From Thiotrichaceae bacterium (GTDB lineage: Bacteria; Pseudomonadota; Gammaproteobacteria; Beggiatoales; Beggiatoaceae), in the NCBI GenBank assembly GCA_028688145.1, contig JAQTYU010000003.1, forward strand, positions 299,982 to 363,981: a stretch of 64,000 bases of DNA, given 5' to 3'. Below the pieces are notes generated by a model that worked only from the letters and a program-made list of their open reading frames with translations, searched no databases and was not told where the DNA came from. The position numbers and the translations under genes are program-made. This document shows positions 26,768-35,640 of this stretch, piece after piece. Numbering within the stretch: position 1 is the stretch's first letter; every line of letters begins with the position of its first letter.

Positions 26768-28054
26768 ATGAGTATTCAAGACGACATCAAGGCACTGGAA
26801 CAAGATTGGGCTGAAAACCCACGTTGGAAAGGCGTTACCCGTGGTTATTCCGCAGCAGACGTAGTGCGTTTACGCGGTTCTTTACGCATCGAGTACACGC
26901 TTGCAAAGACTGGCGCAGAAAAGCTGTGGAAGCGTTTACACACTGAACCTTACATCAATGCTTTAGGTTCTTTAACGGGCAACCAAGCCATGCAAATGGC
27001 GAAAGCAGGTTTGAAAGCGATCTACTTAAGCGGCTGGCAAGTTGCAGGCGACGCAAACAGCGCAGGTCAAATGTATCCTGACCAAAGCTTGTACCCTGTG
27101 GACAGCGTGCCTACCGTGGTTCGCAAAATCAACAACACCTTCCAACGTGCAGATCAAATCTATCACGCTGAAGGCAACAACGACATCGATTGGTATGTGC
27201 CTATCGTTGCGGATGCTGAAGCAGGCTTTGGTGGTGTATTAAACGCATTTGAATTGATGAAAGGCATGATCGAAGCAGGGGCTGCTGGCGTGCATTGGGA
27301 AGATCAATTAGCGTCTGCTAAGAAATGCGGTCACATGGGCGGCAAGGTTTTAGTCCCTACCCAAGAAGCTGTGCAAAAATTAATTGCTGCGCGTTTGGCT
27401 GCTGACGTGTTAGGAGTGCCCACTTTAGTGGTTGCTCGTACCGACGCACAAGCTGCAAACTTATTGACCAGCGACATCGATCCTATCGATGCTGAATTCG
27501 TCACTGGCGAACGCACTTCTGAAGGTTTCTACCGTGTGAATGCTGGCATCAAGCAAGGTATCGCTCGCGGTTTAGCTTATGCCCCTTATGCTGACTTAGT
27601 TTGGATGGAAACGGGCAAGCCTGACTTAGAAGAAGCACGTCAATTTGCTGAAGCCATGCACGCGAAGTTCCCTGGTAAGTTATTGGCTTACAACTGCTCA
27701 CCTTCCTTCAACTGGAAGAAGCATTTAGACGACGCAACCATTGCTAAGTTCCAACAAGAACTCGGCAAAATGGGCTACAAGTTCCAATTCATTACCTTGG
27801 CAGGCTTCCATAGCCTCAACTACTCCATGTTCGACTTGGCTGACAAATATCGCCAAAGCGGCATGAGCGCGTATGTTGAATTGCAAGAAAAAGAATTTGC
27901 AGCAGAACCTCGCGGCTACACCGCAACCAAACACCAACGTGAAGTGGGTGCTGGGTTCTTTGATGATGTGACTCAAGTGATTACCGCTGGTAAGTCTTCC
28001 ATCACCGCGCTGAAAGGTTCTACTGAAGAAGAACAATTCGAAGAAGCACACTAA
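26768..28054 (+). CDS. aceA: isocitrate lyase
   Basis: A 428-residue enzyme that splits isocitrate into glyoxylate and succinate. The catalytic signature [16 protein letters not shown] lies near residue 185, with [15 protein letters not shown] near 140 (Mg2+ site) and YNCSPSFNW near 310. Length matches the short bacterial form. It is preceded by CAGGATGATGACACA and ends in a strong terminator. With aceB it lets the cell grow on acetate or store and reuse C2 units, as in Beggiatoa-type organisms. Confidence 0.97.
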   Translation: MSIQDDIKALEQDWAENPRWKGVTRGYSAADVVRLRGSLRIEYTLAKTGAEKLWKRLHTEPYINALGSLTGNQAMQMAKAGLKAIYLSGWQVAGDANSAGQMYPDQSLYPVDSVPTVVRKINNTFQRADQIYHAEGNNDIDWYVPIVADAEAGFGGVLNAFELMKGMIEAGAAGVHWEDQLASAKKCGHMGGKVLVPTQEAVQKLIAARLAADVLGVPTLVVARTDAQAANLLTSDIDPIDAEFVTGERTSEGFYRVNAGIKQGIARGLAYAPYADLVWMETGKPDLEEARQFAEAMHAKFPGKLLAYNCSPSFNWKKHLDDATIAKFQQELGKMGYKFQFITLAGFHSLNYSMFDLADKYRQSGMSAYVELQEKEFAAEPRGYTATKHQREVGAGFFDDVTQVITAGKSSITALKGSTEEEQFEEAH

Positions 28055-28107
28055 AAATTAGTGCTGTTCTAACCCTGCCTACTCGGTGCGGTTAGCGAAG
28101 AAACGAA

Positions 28108-28141
28108 GCCCCTGCTTACAAAGCGGGGGCTTTTGTTTTGT
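28108..28141 (+). terminator. rho-independent terminator of aceBA
   Basis: The hairpin GCCCCTGCTT-ACA-AAGCGGGGGC (28108-28130) is followed by TTTTGTTTTG. It lies 54 bp after the aceA stop. Confidence 0.9.
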
Positions 28142-28175
28142 GGTTTTCTTAAAATGCGTCCCGTGTGGGAATGAG

Positions 28176-28592
28176 AATTTAAATGATTTAGCGCGTAAAA
28201 AAGTGATTGTGGTGAAAGGCACACATGCTGCCACGATTTTGCCTAAGAAAATGCCCAGTGCGAAACTGCTGCAATATGAAAATTATGTGGAGGCGGTCAA
28301 AGCCTTGCGTAAAGGGGAAGGGGTTGCTTTGGTCACGGGCAGTGGAATTTTAATGGGCATTCAGAAAGATAATCCTGATTTACAGATGGTGGGCGGTTTT
28401 TTCACTTTTGAATCTTATGGAATTGCGGTGCGCAAGGGTGATGAAATGATGCTGAAGGCGGTGAATACTGCCTTGCGGAAAATTCGGGCTGCGGGTGAAT
28501 ATAATACGATTTATCAAAAATGGTTCGGGGAATTGGTTGAAAAAGAATATGATAGATTTTATCAACAAAAGTTTGGGTATTTGTTTAAGTGA
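28176..28592 (+). pseudogene. truncated periplasmic solute-binding protein (family 3)
   Basis: The frame from about 28176 reads NLNDLARKKVIVVKGTHAAT, then NYVEAVKALRKGEGVALVTG, FFTFESYGIAVRKGDEMML and YNTIYQKWFGEL: the C-terminal half of an amino-acid-type (SBP_bac_3) binding protein. The signal peptide and first lobe are missing. The frame runs upstream through the aceA terminator, where it cannot be a gene start. It is a remnant of a transporter subunit. Confidence 0.75.
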
Positions 28593-28620
28593 ATATGGGC
28601 ACAGGGAGTGTTAATTTCTC

Positions 28621-28643
28621 GTTCCCAAATGTCATTTGGGAAC
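28621..28643. repeat. short palindromic repeat (GTTCCCAAATG...)
   Basis: GTTCCCAAATG-T-CATTTGGGAAC is a perfect hairpin, followed by ACGCGCCACGTCTTGGGG. A related piece (CTCGTTCCCATGCTTCACG) occurs near 23479. It belongs to the dispersed intergenic hairpins of this genome. Confidence 0.6.
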
Positions 28644-28713
28644 GCAGTTGAGACGCGCCACGTCTTGGGGTATCGAGGGTGTGGCATTCTATCCCCTCGC
28701 TATTGAAAACACA

Positions 28714-28798
28714 TAGGATGTGCCGACGACAGGAGGCGCATCAATCGGGGTTCATAGTTCTCTCACCAGTGATGCGCTTCGTTCCTCAGCAAATCCTA
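28714..28798. repeat. 85-bp imperfect palindrome, MITE-like
   Basis: The arms are TAGGATGTGCCGACGACAGG with following GAGGCGCATCA on the left and TGATGCGCTTCGTTCCTCAG with following CAAATCCTA on the right, separated by about 25 bp. A copy of the left arm is found at about 17787-17815 on the minus strand. The element lies 13 bp from the stop of the vWA-FGE gene and may provide its 3' end. Confidence 0.65.
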
Positions 28799-28811
28799 TT
28801 AGCACTAGGCT

Positions 28812-31800
28812 TCATTTAAGCTTTTTTCCAGAAGGAGACACTAAACGAAATCCTAGGGTTGCTTTCCGCTCTCTAGAGCTGAGCCCTCTACGTATAGCTG
28901 TTCGAACATCATATACTTTATCCAAGTATGAACCACCTCGAAATACTTTATTACGTGTACCTGTTGTTATATTGCAAATAGCTTCTTTGCCATCAATATA
29001 ATTTCCTTTCTCACTACAAGTCCACTCCCATACATTACCAGACATATCAAATAACCCAAATCCATTACTTTGTTTTTTTCCAACAGGTGCTGTAAACACA
29101 TAGCGATCTTCACAAAGAGCTTCACCTGAAGCATTAATTTTCTGTCTAGCCGTATTATCGAATACATTTGCATAGTCACAGACATTTACAGGAGAATTCT
29201 CCCAGTACCAATTGCTACTCGTCCCCGCCCGTGCCGCGTATTCCCACTGAGCTTCTGTAGGTAAACTATATATTTTTCCTGTTTTTTTACTTAACCATTT
29301 GCTATATGCCATTGCATCCTCCCAACTTACGCAAACAACAGGGTGTGTATCATTTTGCTCGAAACCTAGATTGCGCCAATTGAACTCTTTTTTCCGTTCC
29401 CATTTTTTACCTGTCCATCCACTACAACCATCGCTTTTTTCTGCATCTGTTACATAGTTTGTATCACGAACAAAATTAGCAAAGTGTCCTCGTGTGATTT
29501 CGTATCTACTCATATAAAAACCATCTACTGAAACTGAATGTTCTGGCTTTTCATCAGAAAACCCTTCTTTTGACCCCATTTGAAATATCCCTGCAGAAAT
29601 AGGAATCATTTCAGGAATAGAAACCACTCCTGGTGCAAATGCTACCCTAGAAGGAATGTATGGCTCAAATGGTGGTAATGGTTCTATAGGAAACATGTTC
29701 TGCCAAAATGGATTAGGCAGAGGAGGCTTTTTTCCAAATGTTTGATCTGTATATGGAGGATACGTGCTTCCCCATATAGGAGAACTACTAGTAAACCCTC
29801 TATTACCTTCATTAGGAGGCTTCTTTTGAATATAGACAGGAGGACTAACAACAGGCTCTGTTTTAGAAAGTTCCAAAACTTGATAAACAACGAACCCAAT
29901 CAAACCCAGCGTAAGCCATAACATATGCCGAGTGCCTGCTTCTCGTCCCAACAACGCCCCCACCATTTTCGGCACGGGTACTGCTAAACTCGATACTAAA
30001 GAAAACTCCAGAAATACCACATCATTTAGCTGATTTTCAGTTGCCTGCTTCCATTTTTTAACAGACGGTTGCTGTGCGATTTTAATCGGCATTGAGTCAA
30101 CAGAAATAGGCTCTAACGCAGCACTACCGAATAAAGTAAACAAACTGTTGCGTAATAATTTTTTCTGAGCGAGCGATAATTTTGCCAGCAAACTCCGCCG
30201 TAACCAGTCAGGCATAAATCCCGTTTTAAACCATACCAAACGTGCTAAACGTGCTAACAAAGGTAAGCGCGCTGAAATTGCCGCTGTATCCTGTCCAAAT
30301 AACTGATAGCCAAAGAATAAAGTCATCTGCCAACGCACTTCATGCCACACTGCACAAGCACATAACCATTCAAATCCTTCTTTACCTAAAAACTTTCGCA
30401 ACTGCTGCAATAATTCTCGCTCTTCCGCAACGCTGGGCTTTTCCCGTGTCAACCAACGCAACGGATGTTCCTCTAAATAACGCGGCATGGGGCTGCCATC
30501 CCATTGCAAACGGGTCGTTGTTGATTGCGGATGCAGTAAAGAAACCAACCCCCGCAAGCCTGATTCACTCGCAGGTAACACCCAAAAATTTGCCCGCAAT
30601 AAGGCTTGTGCTGCCCAACCACGCAAATCATGCAAAGTCAAAACACAATGCACTTGCCATGATAATAAATCTTTTAGCCACGGATGCAGCTCACCCATGA
30701 CATCCAGCAAACCCGCACCATCTGAAAAAATCAATAAACGTGATTCGCCATGCAAAGCAAATAAACGCGCTAACTTCACGCCTTGATAGCTATTTTGATA
30801 ACAAAGCTCTGGATTACCATGAAAATAATAGCGAGTTATTTCCACCCCTTCGCTTTGCAAACGCGCCACTAAACTATCGACTAATGCCGCATGATGGTCA
30901 CTAAAACTCTGCTTATCGACCAATATCAAATATTCGGGAGTGCGTTTTCTTTCTGCATAAACAGGTAAAAAATAATTACCTGCCTGTAAAGTTTTGGCGA
31001 TAGTGGCAGAAATATTCAAATCTGTTGAGGCGAGTGTTTCACGTATTCTCAGACGTTGGGCAAGTTGCCCTAACTCCAACGTATGAAATAATTGTTTTTG
31101 TAGCTGCGAAACGAATAAGGTTTGTGTCGTTAAGGCTTCTGTCACCGCATAACGGTTTAAAAACTGCTGAGTTTTCTGCCGTATCCTTATTAAATACAGC
31201 AACAAACTGCTTAAACTTATAAACAATATCGATAAAATCAAAAGGATAGATGGCGATTCATTAATATCTTCTGGTTTTATATTTGATGGCTTGTTTACTG
31301 ATTGTTGTGGTAAAACTGCAAGCGGCTTTACTGCTTGTGGTGGAATCTCAGTTTGTTTATTTTGGGGTGGTTGTGGCTTGTCAACTGGCTCGGGCAGTTT
31401 CGTATTTTGAACAGGATGGAATGGCGGTATTTCGGGAGGAATAGGTTCAATTGGAGGTTGTAATGTTGTTTGAATTTCTGGTGGTCGCAAATACTGATCA
31501 GAGCTTATTGAACACAGCAATCCCACAAGTAAAATTAGAGTTAGAAAATGCTGTTTATTTCTAGATTTAGGTTTTGCGGTTTCAAGGCTAACGCTAGGAT
31601 TACTGACGGGAAAAGCATGAACTAATTGCCACCAATGTTCAAAATGCTGGGTAAATTGCTGTTGCTCAAGTGGCGAATGGCATAAGAGAGGGCGTAACAC
31701 AGCCAACAATTGCGTTTTTAGTTGGGCAGGCTCAAGACTTAATTGACCTTGTGCCGCTAACTGTAACAATAAGCGTTCTACACGTAGATAACTATCAACG

Positions 31801-31904
31801 CCTAACTGGTAATGGGCTGCCCGTAAATTTTCAAGTAATACAGGCAAGGTGGAAAAAATCGGTGCAAGTTCATCAGCACAAGTTTGCATCACTGTCGTGT
31901 CCAC
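28812..31904 (-). CDS. membrane-anchored vWA-like / FGE-sulfatase-domain fusion, MoxR-associated
   Basis: A 1030-residue protein, last gene of a four-gene operon. Residues 1-100 are helical and recall the N-terminus of CoxE-like vWA proteins. Membrane segments lie near 119-135, 218-241 and 660-678, with a Pro-rich linker at 140-215. Residues about 322-460 look like a vWA domain: EYLILVDKQSFSDHH at 324-338 and RLLIFSDGAGLL at 389-400. The MIDAS DxSxS is degenerate (D330, Q332, F334). Residues about 765-1024 are an FGE-sulfatase (SUMF1/EgtB/PvdO) domain: IPISAGIFQMGS, LPTEAQWEYAARAGT, GLFDMSGNVWEW, FRGGSY, LGFRLV. Both copper-binding cysteines of true FGE are replaced (L-D and Y-D in the segment after RGGS), so formylglycine formation is unlikely. 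Together with MoxR and iSTAND-like partners this resembles vWA-MoxR conflict systems; the effector activity is unknown. Confidence 0.75.
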   Translation of the reverse strand: MDTTVMQTCADELAPIFSTLPVLLENLRAAHYQLGVDSYLRVERLLLQLAAQGQLSLEPAQLKTQLLAVLRPLLCHSPLEQQQFTQHFEHWWQLVHAFPVSNPSVSLETAKPKSRNKQHFLTLILLVGLLCSISSDQYLRPPEIQTTLQPPIEPIPPEIPPFHPVQNTKLPEPVDKPQPPQNKQTEIPPQAVKPLAVLPQQSVNKPSNIKPEDINESPSILLILSILFISLSSLLLYLIRIRQKTQQFLNRYAVTEALTTQTLFVSQLQKQLFHTLELGQLAQRLRIRETLASTDLNISATIAKTLQAGNYFLPVYAERKRTPEYLILVDKQSFSDHHAALVDSLVARLQSEGVEITRYYFHGNPELCYQNSYQGVKLARLFALHGESRLLIFSDGAGLLDVMGELHPWLKDLLSWQVHCVLTLHDLRGWAAQALLRANFWVLPASESGLRGLVSLLHPQSTTTRLQWDGSPMPRYLEEHPLRWLTREKPSVAEERELLQQLRKFLGKEGFEWLCACAVWHEVRWQMTLFFGYQLFGQDTAAISARLPLLARLARLVWFKTGFMPDWLRRSLLAKLSLAQKKLLRNSLFTLFGSAALEPISVDSMPIKIAQQPSVKKWKQATENQLNDVVFLEFSLVSSLAVPVPKMVGALLGREAGTRHMLWLTLGLIGFVVYQVLELSKTEPVVSPPVYIQKKPPNEGNRGFTSSSPIWGSTYPPYTDQTFGKKPPLPNPFWQNMFPIEPLPPFEPYIPSRVAFAPGVVSIPEMIPISAGIFQMGSKEGFSDEKPEHSVSVDGFYMSRYEITRGHFANFVRDTNYVTDAEKSDGCSGWTGKKWERKKEFNWRNLGFEQNDTHPVVCVSWEDAMAYSKWLSKKTGKIYSLPTEAQWEYAARAGTSSNWYWENSPVNVCDYANVFDNTARQKINASGEALCEDRYVFTAPVGKKQSNGFGLFDMSGNVWEWTCSEKGNYIDGKEAICNITTGTRNKVFRGGSYLDKVYDVRTAIRRGLSSRERKATLGFRLVSPSGKKLK

Positions 31905-31908
31905 AAAC

Positions 31909-32919
31909 TTAAGTCCGAGAATTTAAAAATTTAGTGGCTTTGTCCTTTGCAATCTCTAAATCATCATGTCTTTTGATTAAACAACTTAAACTATTAATGA
32001 GTAAATCTTTATTTTGAAATGGGTTCTTGTCATCACTTACTAAAAAATATAACACCATCAACCAATTCAAAAATTCAGCAGTTGCAGGCGGTTTACCCAA
32101 GTTAAGTGCGCGCAATTCTAGGAAAAAATCGATAGCTTTTTCTAAATCAACCCGAGATTGTTGATAATGAGCTGCTAACTGTTCCCGCATCGCAGGCAAG
32201 CGTTTTTCCATAATGGCTTGTAATTTTTCACGGCTGGGAAATTCAATATGATGATAAACACAGCGCCGCAAAAAAGCCTCGGGCAAATGTTTTTCTGAAT
32301 TACTGGTTAAAATCACAATCGGAGAAAGTGTAGGCTCAGCTTTAATCTTTTGAACGCCTAGCAATTCAGGAATATTGAAATACAACTGTTCAATTTCATT
32401 CAAAATATCATTCGGAAAATCCCGTGCCGCCTTATCAACCTCATCAATCAAGACGACGGAACGCCGTGGTGTATCATGCTTAATGCCATCAGGAATTGCA
32501 GGGATTAAATCTTTAATTTCATCAGCTTGCTTTGTGAGTAAAATTGCCAATCCTAAAGCATTAAACTTTAAAAAATCTAAGGCATTCACATTCACTGCCT
32601 GTCTAGTTTGTCCCGCATGGAAAAAACTCAAAGCATCAAACCAATAAAATAAATCTTTTGCTTTACTGTCTGACTTGGTTTCAAATTTCAAAGGGTCTTT
32701 TAAACCTAATTGCCAAGCAAGATGATAGGCTAATTGCGTTTTCCCTGTGCCTGCATCACCCGTCAATAATAAAGGCTGCCCTAACATTAACGCCACATTC
32801 ACCGCCTGCACTAATTCTTCACTGGGCAAATAATCTTCTGGGCGTGTGTGTGTTGCTAAACACAGGGGCTGAAAAGTAAGGGGTTCAGCAGGGCGTTGAT
32901 TCTCGGTTTTGTAAAACAT
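31909..32919 (-). CDS. MoxR-family AAA+ ATPase
   Basis: A 336-residue AAA+ ATPase. Walker A is GDAGTGKT at 54-61, Walker B is VVLIDEVDKAARD at about 155-167, sensor 1 is ILTSNSEKHLPEAFLRRC at 203-220, with the RRC arginine finger region. The N-terminal EDYLPSEELVQAVNVAL is typical of MoxR relatives. MoxR ATPases work as chaperone-like remodelers with vWA proteins. The gene starts 3 bases after the stop of the iSTAND-like gene and ends 4 bases before the vWA-FGE gene, so the three are translationally linked. In conflict systems such ATPases are thought to license or assemble the effector complex. Confidence 0.9.
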   Translation of the reverse strand: MFYKTENQRPAEPLTFQPLCLATHTRPEDYLPSEELVQAVNVALMLGQPLLLTGDAGTGKTQLAYHLAWQLGLKDPLKFETKSDSKAKDLFYWFDALSFFHAGQTRQAVNVNALDFLKFNALGLAILLTKQADEIKDLIPAIPDGIKHDTPRRSVVLIDEVDKAARDFPNDILNEIEQLYFNIPELLGVQKIKAEPTLSPIVILTSNSEKHLPEAFLRRCVYHHIEFPSREKLQAIMEKRLPAMREQLAAHYQQSRVDLEKAIDFFLELRALNLGKPPATAEFLNWLMVLYFLVSDDKNPFQNKDLLINSLSCLIKRHDDLEIAKDKATKFLNSRT

Positions 32920-32922
32920 GGT

Positions 32923-33810
32923 TTATCCTTGTGATGACAAGTTGTCTTTGAGTAAATTTTTTAATGCCTTAACCAATCTATACATAGATACAGTATTTTG
33001 TCCATTATATATTTGATCTTGAACATCAGTAGCAAAAGTAAACTCCAAAAGTTTTTTGTTAAAAAAAAACTCCTCTAACCAACACTGAACATCATAAAAC
33101 TTCACTGGTTGTAACTCAGGTAAAATCAATATATTAGTACCATATTTACTTTTTAACTGCTCTTCAGAAAGCTGACTTAAATAATCACACATTTCTTTTT
33201 TCCAATCTTTTCTCCAGCGATCCAATAACCACCGTTTAGGCGTATGTTGTAATTGCAGGCAGAATACGACAGGTTTATTACGCTTTTCAAATGGATAAGT
33301 TAGCCATTCATTCAAGAACTCATCTAAAATACGCTGTACGCCATATTTGCGACAGGTAGCACCGTCATACGATCGCCAAAATATTAGTGTGTTTGCATTC
33401 TCGGGCAAAGGTTTACTTGGAATCCGTTTTTCAGGGAGAAGTGAAGCCGTCACGTTATATTCTTCTGTTAAACGAAGTATAAAGTTATCTAAAACTTCAT
33501 ACTTACAACCATAACTTACGCAAAATAATGGAGAAGTAAACTCTGTATGTCTATTCAATCGCTCATTCAATTGAGTCAATTGTGTCTGACGATTAATAAA
33601 AAGAACAACCGAGTTGATATTAATTTTTTCAGCTGTAGAAAGACTTTGATGAAGATGAACATTTATATTTAGATGATCACCCGTGGCAACAACACCTGCT
33701 GTACTATCCTTCAGTGTCGCTGAGGAGTCACGTACGTGATGTAATTGTCCATCATTATTTAACTCAGCCTCAACAACTCCCGACTCATTATTATTTTTTT
33801 GCAAAGACAT
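32923..33810 (-). CDS. inactive-STAND-like protein with N-terminal TGD motif
   Basis: A 295-residue protein. Near residues 29-54 is a short beta motif (LKDSTAGVVATGDHLNINV) matching the C-terminus of the protein encoded just upstream. After it comes a STAND NTPase-like fold: an arm with INRQTQLTQLNERL near 72, then a strand-turn-helix PLFCVSYGCKYEVLDNFI where the P-loop should be but Gly-Lys-Ser/Thr is absent, and later NTLIFWRSYDG and PVVFCLQLQH strands. This is the pattern of the inactive STAND (iSTAND) modules of vWA-MoxR conflict systems. It is preceded by GGAGGAATAG. The family call is an inference from pattern. Confidence 0.55.
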   Translation of the reverse strand: MSLQKNNNESGVVEAELNNDGQLHHVRDSSATLKDSTAGVVATGDHLNINVHLHQSLSTAEKININSVVLFINRQTQLTQLNERLNRHTEFTSPLFCVSYGCKYEVLDNFILRLTEEYNVTASLLPEKRIPSKPLPENANTLIFWRSYDGATCRKYGVQRILDEFLNEWLTYPFEKRNKPVVFCLQLQHTPKRWLLDRWRKDWKKEMCDYLSQLSEEQLKSKYGTNILILPELQPVKFYDVQCWLEEFFFNKKLLEFTFATDVQDQIYNGQNTVSMYRLVKALKNLLKDNLSSQG

Positions 33811-33845
33811 ACTCTAACTATTCCTCCATTATTCAGTGGTGAGTT

Positions 33846-34127
33846 CTATTTCTTCATATCACCAATCGAGATATTAAGTGTGTTCCCATCTCCTGTGATG
33901 ACCGCACCAACATTACTATCTTGGATATTAACCGCACGATTATTTCCTGTGCCTGTCCGTAGTTTATGTCCTAAATTACTGGCAAACTCCTCACATTGAG
34001 CTTTCAACTCTTCAATCTCTTTCTGCAATTTAAACTTTCGCGATGGATCAGTTTCTAATATCCGAGCTTCTTGTAAATTATGCAGTTTTTCTTGACATAA
34101 ATCATAAAGTTTTTGTATTGAACTCAT
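33846..34127 (-). CDS. small helical adaptor (effector-associated-domain-like) with TGD motif
   Basis: A 93-residue protein, first in the operon. Residues 1-55 are a charged helical hairpin (KLYDLCQEKLHNLQEARIL, then KFKLQKEIEELKAQCEEF), of the kind seen in the small effector-associated domains of NTP-dependent conflict systems. Residues 62-90 form a beta motif VNIQDSNVGAVITGDGNTLN closely similar to that of the iSTAND-like neighbour. The shared motif suggests that the two proteins stack or recruit each other. The exact family number cannot be given. A start with TTGAGAAG upstream is used. Confidence 0.55.
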   Translation of the reverse strand: MSSIQKLYDLCQEKLHNLQEARILETDPSRKFKLQKEIEELKAQCEEFASNLGHKLRTGTGNNRAVNIQDSNVGAVITGDGNTLNISIGDMKK

Positions 34128-34289
34128 TGACTTCTCAACAGGTTATTATTTGCTATAAAAACAACTTGGTTATACGGCAAAAGAAGCAATATACCCGATA
34201 TATAGGGGGTTACACAATAAGTTCAGCCTCAAATTCTCGGCTAAAAATTTATTAGAATGTCCCCAGATTTATAAATATCACTTCACAAA

Positions 34290-35405
34290 CTACCGCGCCC
34301 CCGTATAACTAATCCGATAAATCGCCCCCGCCAAATCATCAGAAACCAACAAAGCCCCATCAGGCATTACCAATAAATCCACAGGGCGACCCCATGCCGT
34401 CTCATCACGCAGCCACCCCGTCGCAAAAACTTTAATTTCATCAACTCGTGAAGCTTTCATAGACACGCTGACAATTCGATAACCCACGGGGCGACTGGTA
34501 TTCCACGAACCATGTTCGGCAATAAATAATTGATTTTCATAAGAGCGAGGAAATTGTGTACCTGTATAAAAACGCATTCCCAGCGGCGCAACATGCGCCC
34601 CTAATTTTGCAGCGGGCGCGGTAAACTCTTCACACTTACGCCCTTTACCGAAGACGGGATCAACAATATTCGCATGACAATAGGGAAAACCAAAATTTTG
34701 CCCGACTTCAGTGACACGATTTAATTCATCATCAGGCATTTTGTCGCCCAACCAATCACGCCCATTGTCGGTAAACCACAGTTCATTGGTTTGAGGATGC
34801 CACGCAAAACCCACGCTATTACGCACGCCTTCCGCCACGGTTTCAAACTGGCTGCCGTCAGGATTCATGCGGTTGATTGTGCCAAATAAGGGATTATTAT
34901 CCTTGCAGACATTGCAGGGTATTCCAATGCTGACATAAAGTTTTTGATCAGGACCAAAACTGATATATCGCCAGCCATGATAAGCATTCGTTGGTAATTT
35001 GTCGTAAACCACCACAGGCGCGGGCGGCGTGTCTAAATGTTCTTCGATATGATCAAAACGTAAAATGCGCCCAATTTCTGCCACAAATAACGAACCTTTG
35101 TAAAAAGCAACGCCATTAGGCATGTCTAAATTTTCAGCAATGGTATAAATTTTATCGGCTTTGCCATCGCCATCATTATCTTGCAGCGCGTAAACTTTGC
35201 CACTGCGATGCGTACTTAAAAACACCGTGCCCTTATCACTGATCGCCAAGGCTCGCGCATTGGGTAATTTATCCGCAAATAATTCAATTTTAAAACCTTT
35301 AGGCAATTGCACATTACTGAGAAATAAGGAACGCAACATCGCCGAACCTGCCATAGGATAATTGCTTAATAATACAAAGATAAACATCAGGGGTTTAATT
35401 TTCAT
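34290..35405 (-). CDS. PQQ-dependent sugar (L-sorbosone) dehydrogenase-like beta-propeller
   Basis: A 371-residue exported protein with a signal peptide (MKIKPLMFIFVLLSNYPMAG). It is a six-bladed beta-propeller of the soluble glucose / L-sorbosone dehydrogenase type: LPKGFKIELFADKLPNARAL near 36, NGVAFYKGSLFVAEIGRI, RYISFGPDQKLYVSIG, VRNSVGFAWHPQTNELWFTD, NQLFIAEHGSWNTSRPVGYR and GRPVDLLVMPDGALLVSDD. The CNVCKDNNP loop is common in this group. Such enzymes oxidise sugars in the periplasm using PQQ, but many members have unknown substrates. It is transcribed alone. Confidence 0.8.
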   Translation of the reverse strand: MKIKPLMFIFVLLSNYPMAGSAMLRSLFLSNVQLPKGFKIELFADKLPNARALAISDKGTVFLSTHRSGKVYALQDNDGDGKADKIYTIAENLDMPNGVAFYKGSLFVAEIGRILRFDHIEEHLDTPPAPVVVYDKLPTNAYHGWRYISFGPDQKLYVSIGIPCNVCKDNNPLFGTINRMNPDGSQFETVAEGVRNSVGFAWHPQTNELWFTDNGRDWLGDKMPDDELNRVTEVGQNFGFPYCHANIVDPVFGKGRKCEEFTAPAAKLGAHVAPLGMRFYTGTQFPRSYENQLFIAEHGSWNTSRPVGYRIVSVSMKASRVDEIKVFATGWLRDETAWGRPVDLLVMPDGALLVSDDLAGAIYRISYTGAR

Positions 35406-35640
35406 AAAAGACTCCTACACTTTTTTGTGGATAGATTTAGATATGACCGCAAACAAAAATAGCTTAAATGTTTGAATGGGAATTTTCTTGCAGCTTTAAA
35501 CTTATAAATCCTGGTCGCTTCAAAAAAACCATAATATAAGCTTAGCAATTACATCGCGCCGCCGCTGATTTTCTTATCCCATGCCGTGCTGTAAAAACGC
35601 TATAATTACCCCTTATCCTCATTAGCAAAATATCTCACGC

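Noticed and set aside
28086..28175. Possible N-terminal part of the solute-binding protein frame
   Set aside because: These codons lie across the aceA terminator hairpin and do not resemble the protein family; the recognisable homology starts at about 28176.
28720..29001. Plus-strand frame beginning in the MITE-like repeat (MPTTGGASIG)
   Set aside because: After the repeat it runs antisense through the well-supported FGE domain, so it is a shadow frame. Only its similarity to the 17666 frame is retained as an observation.
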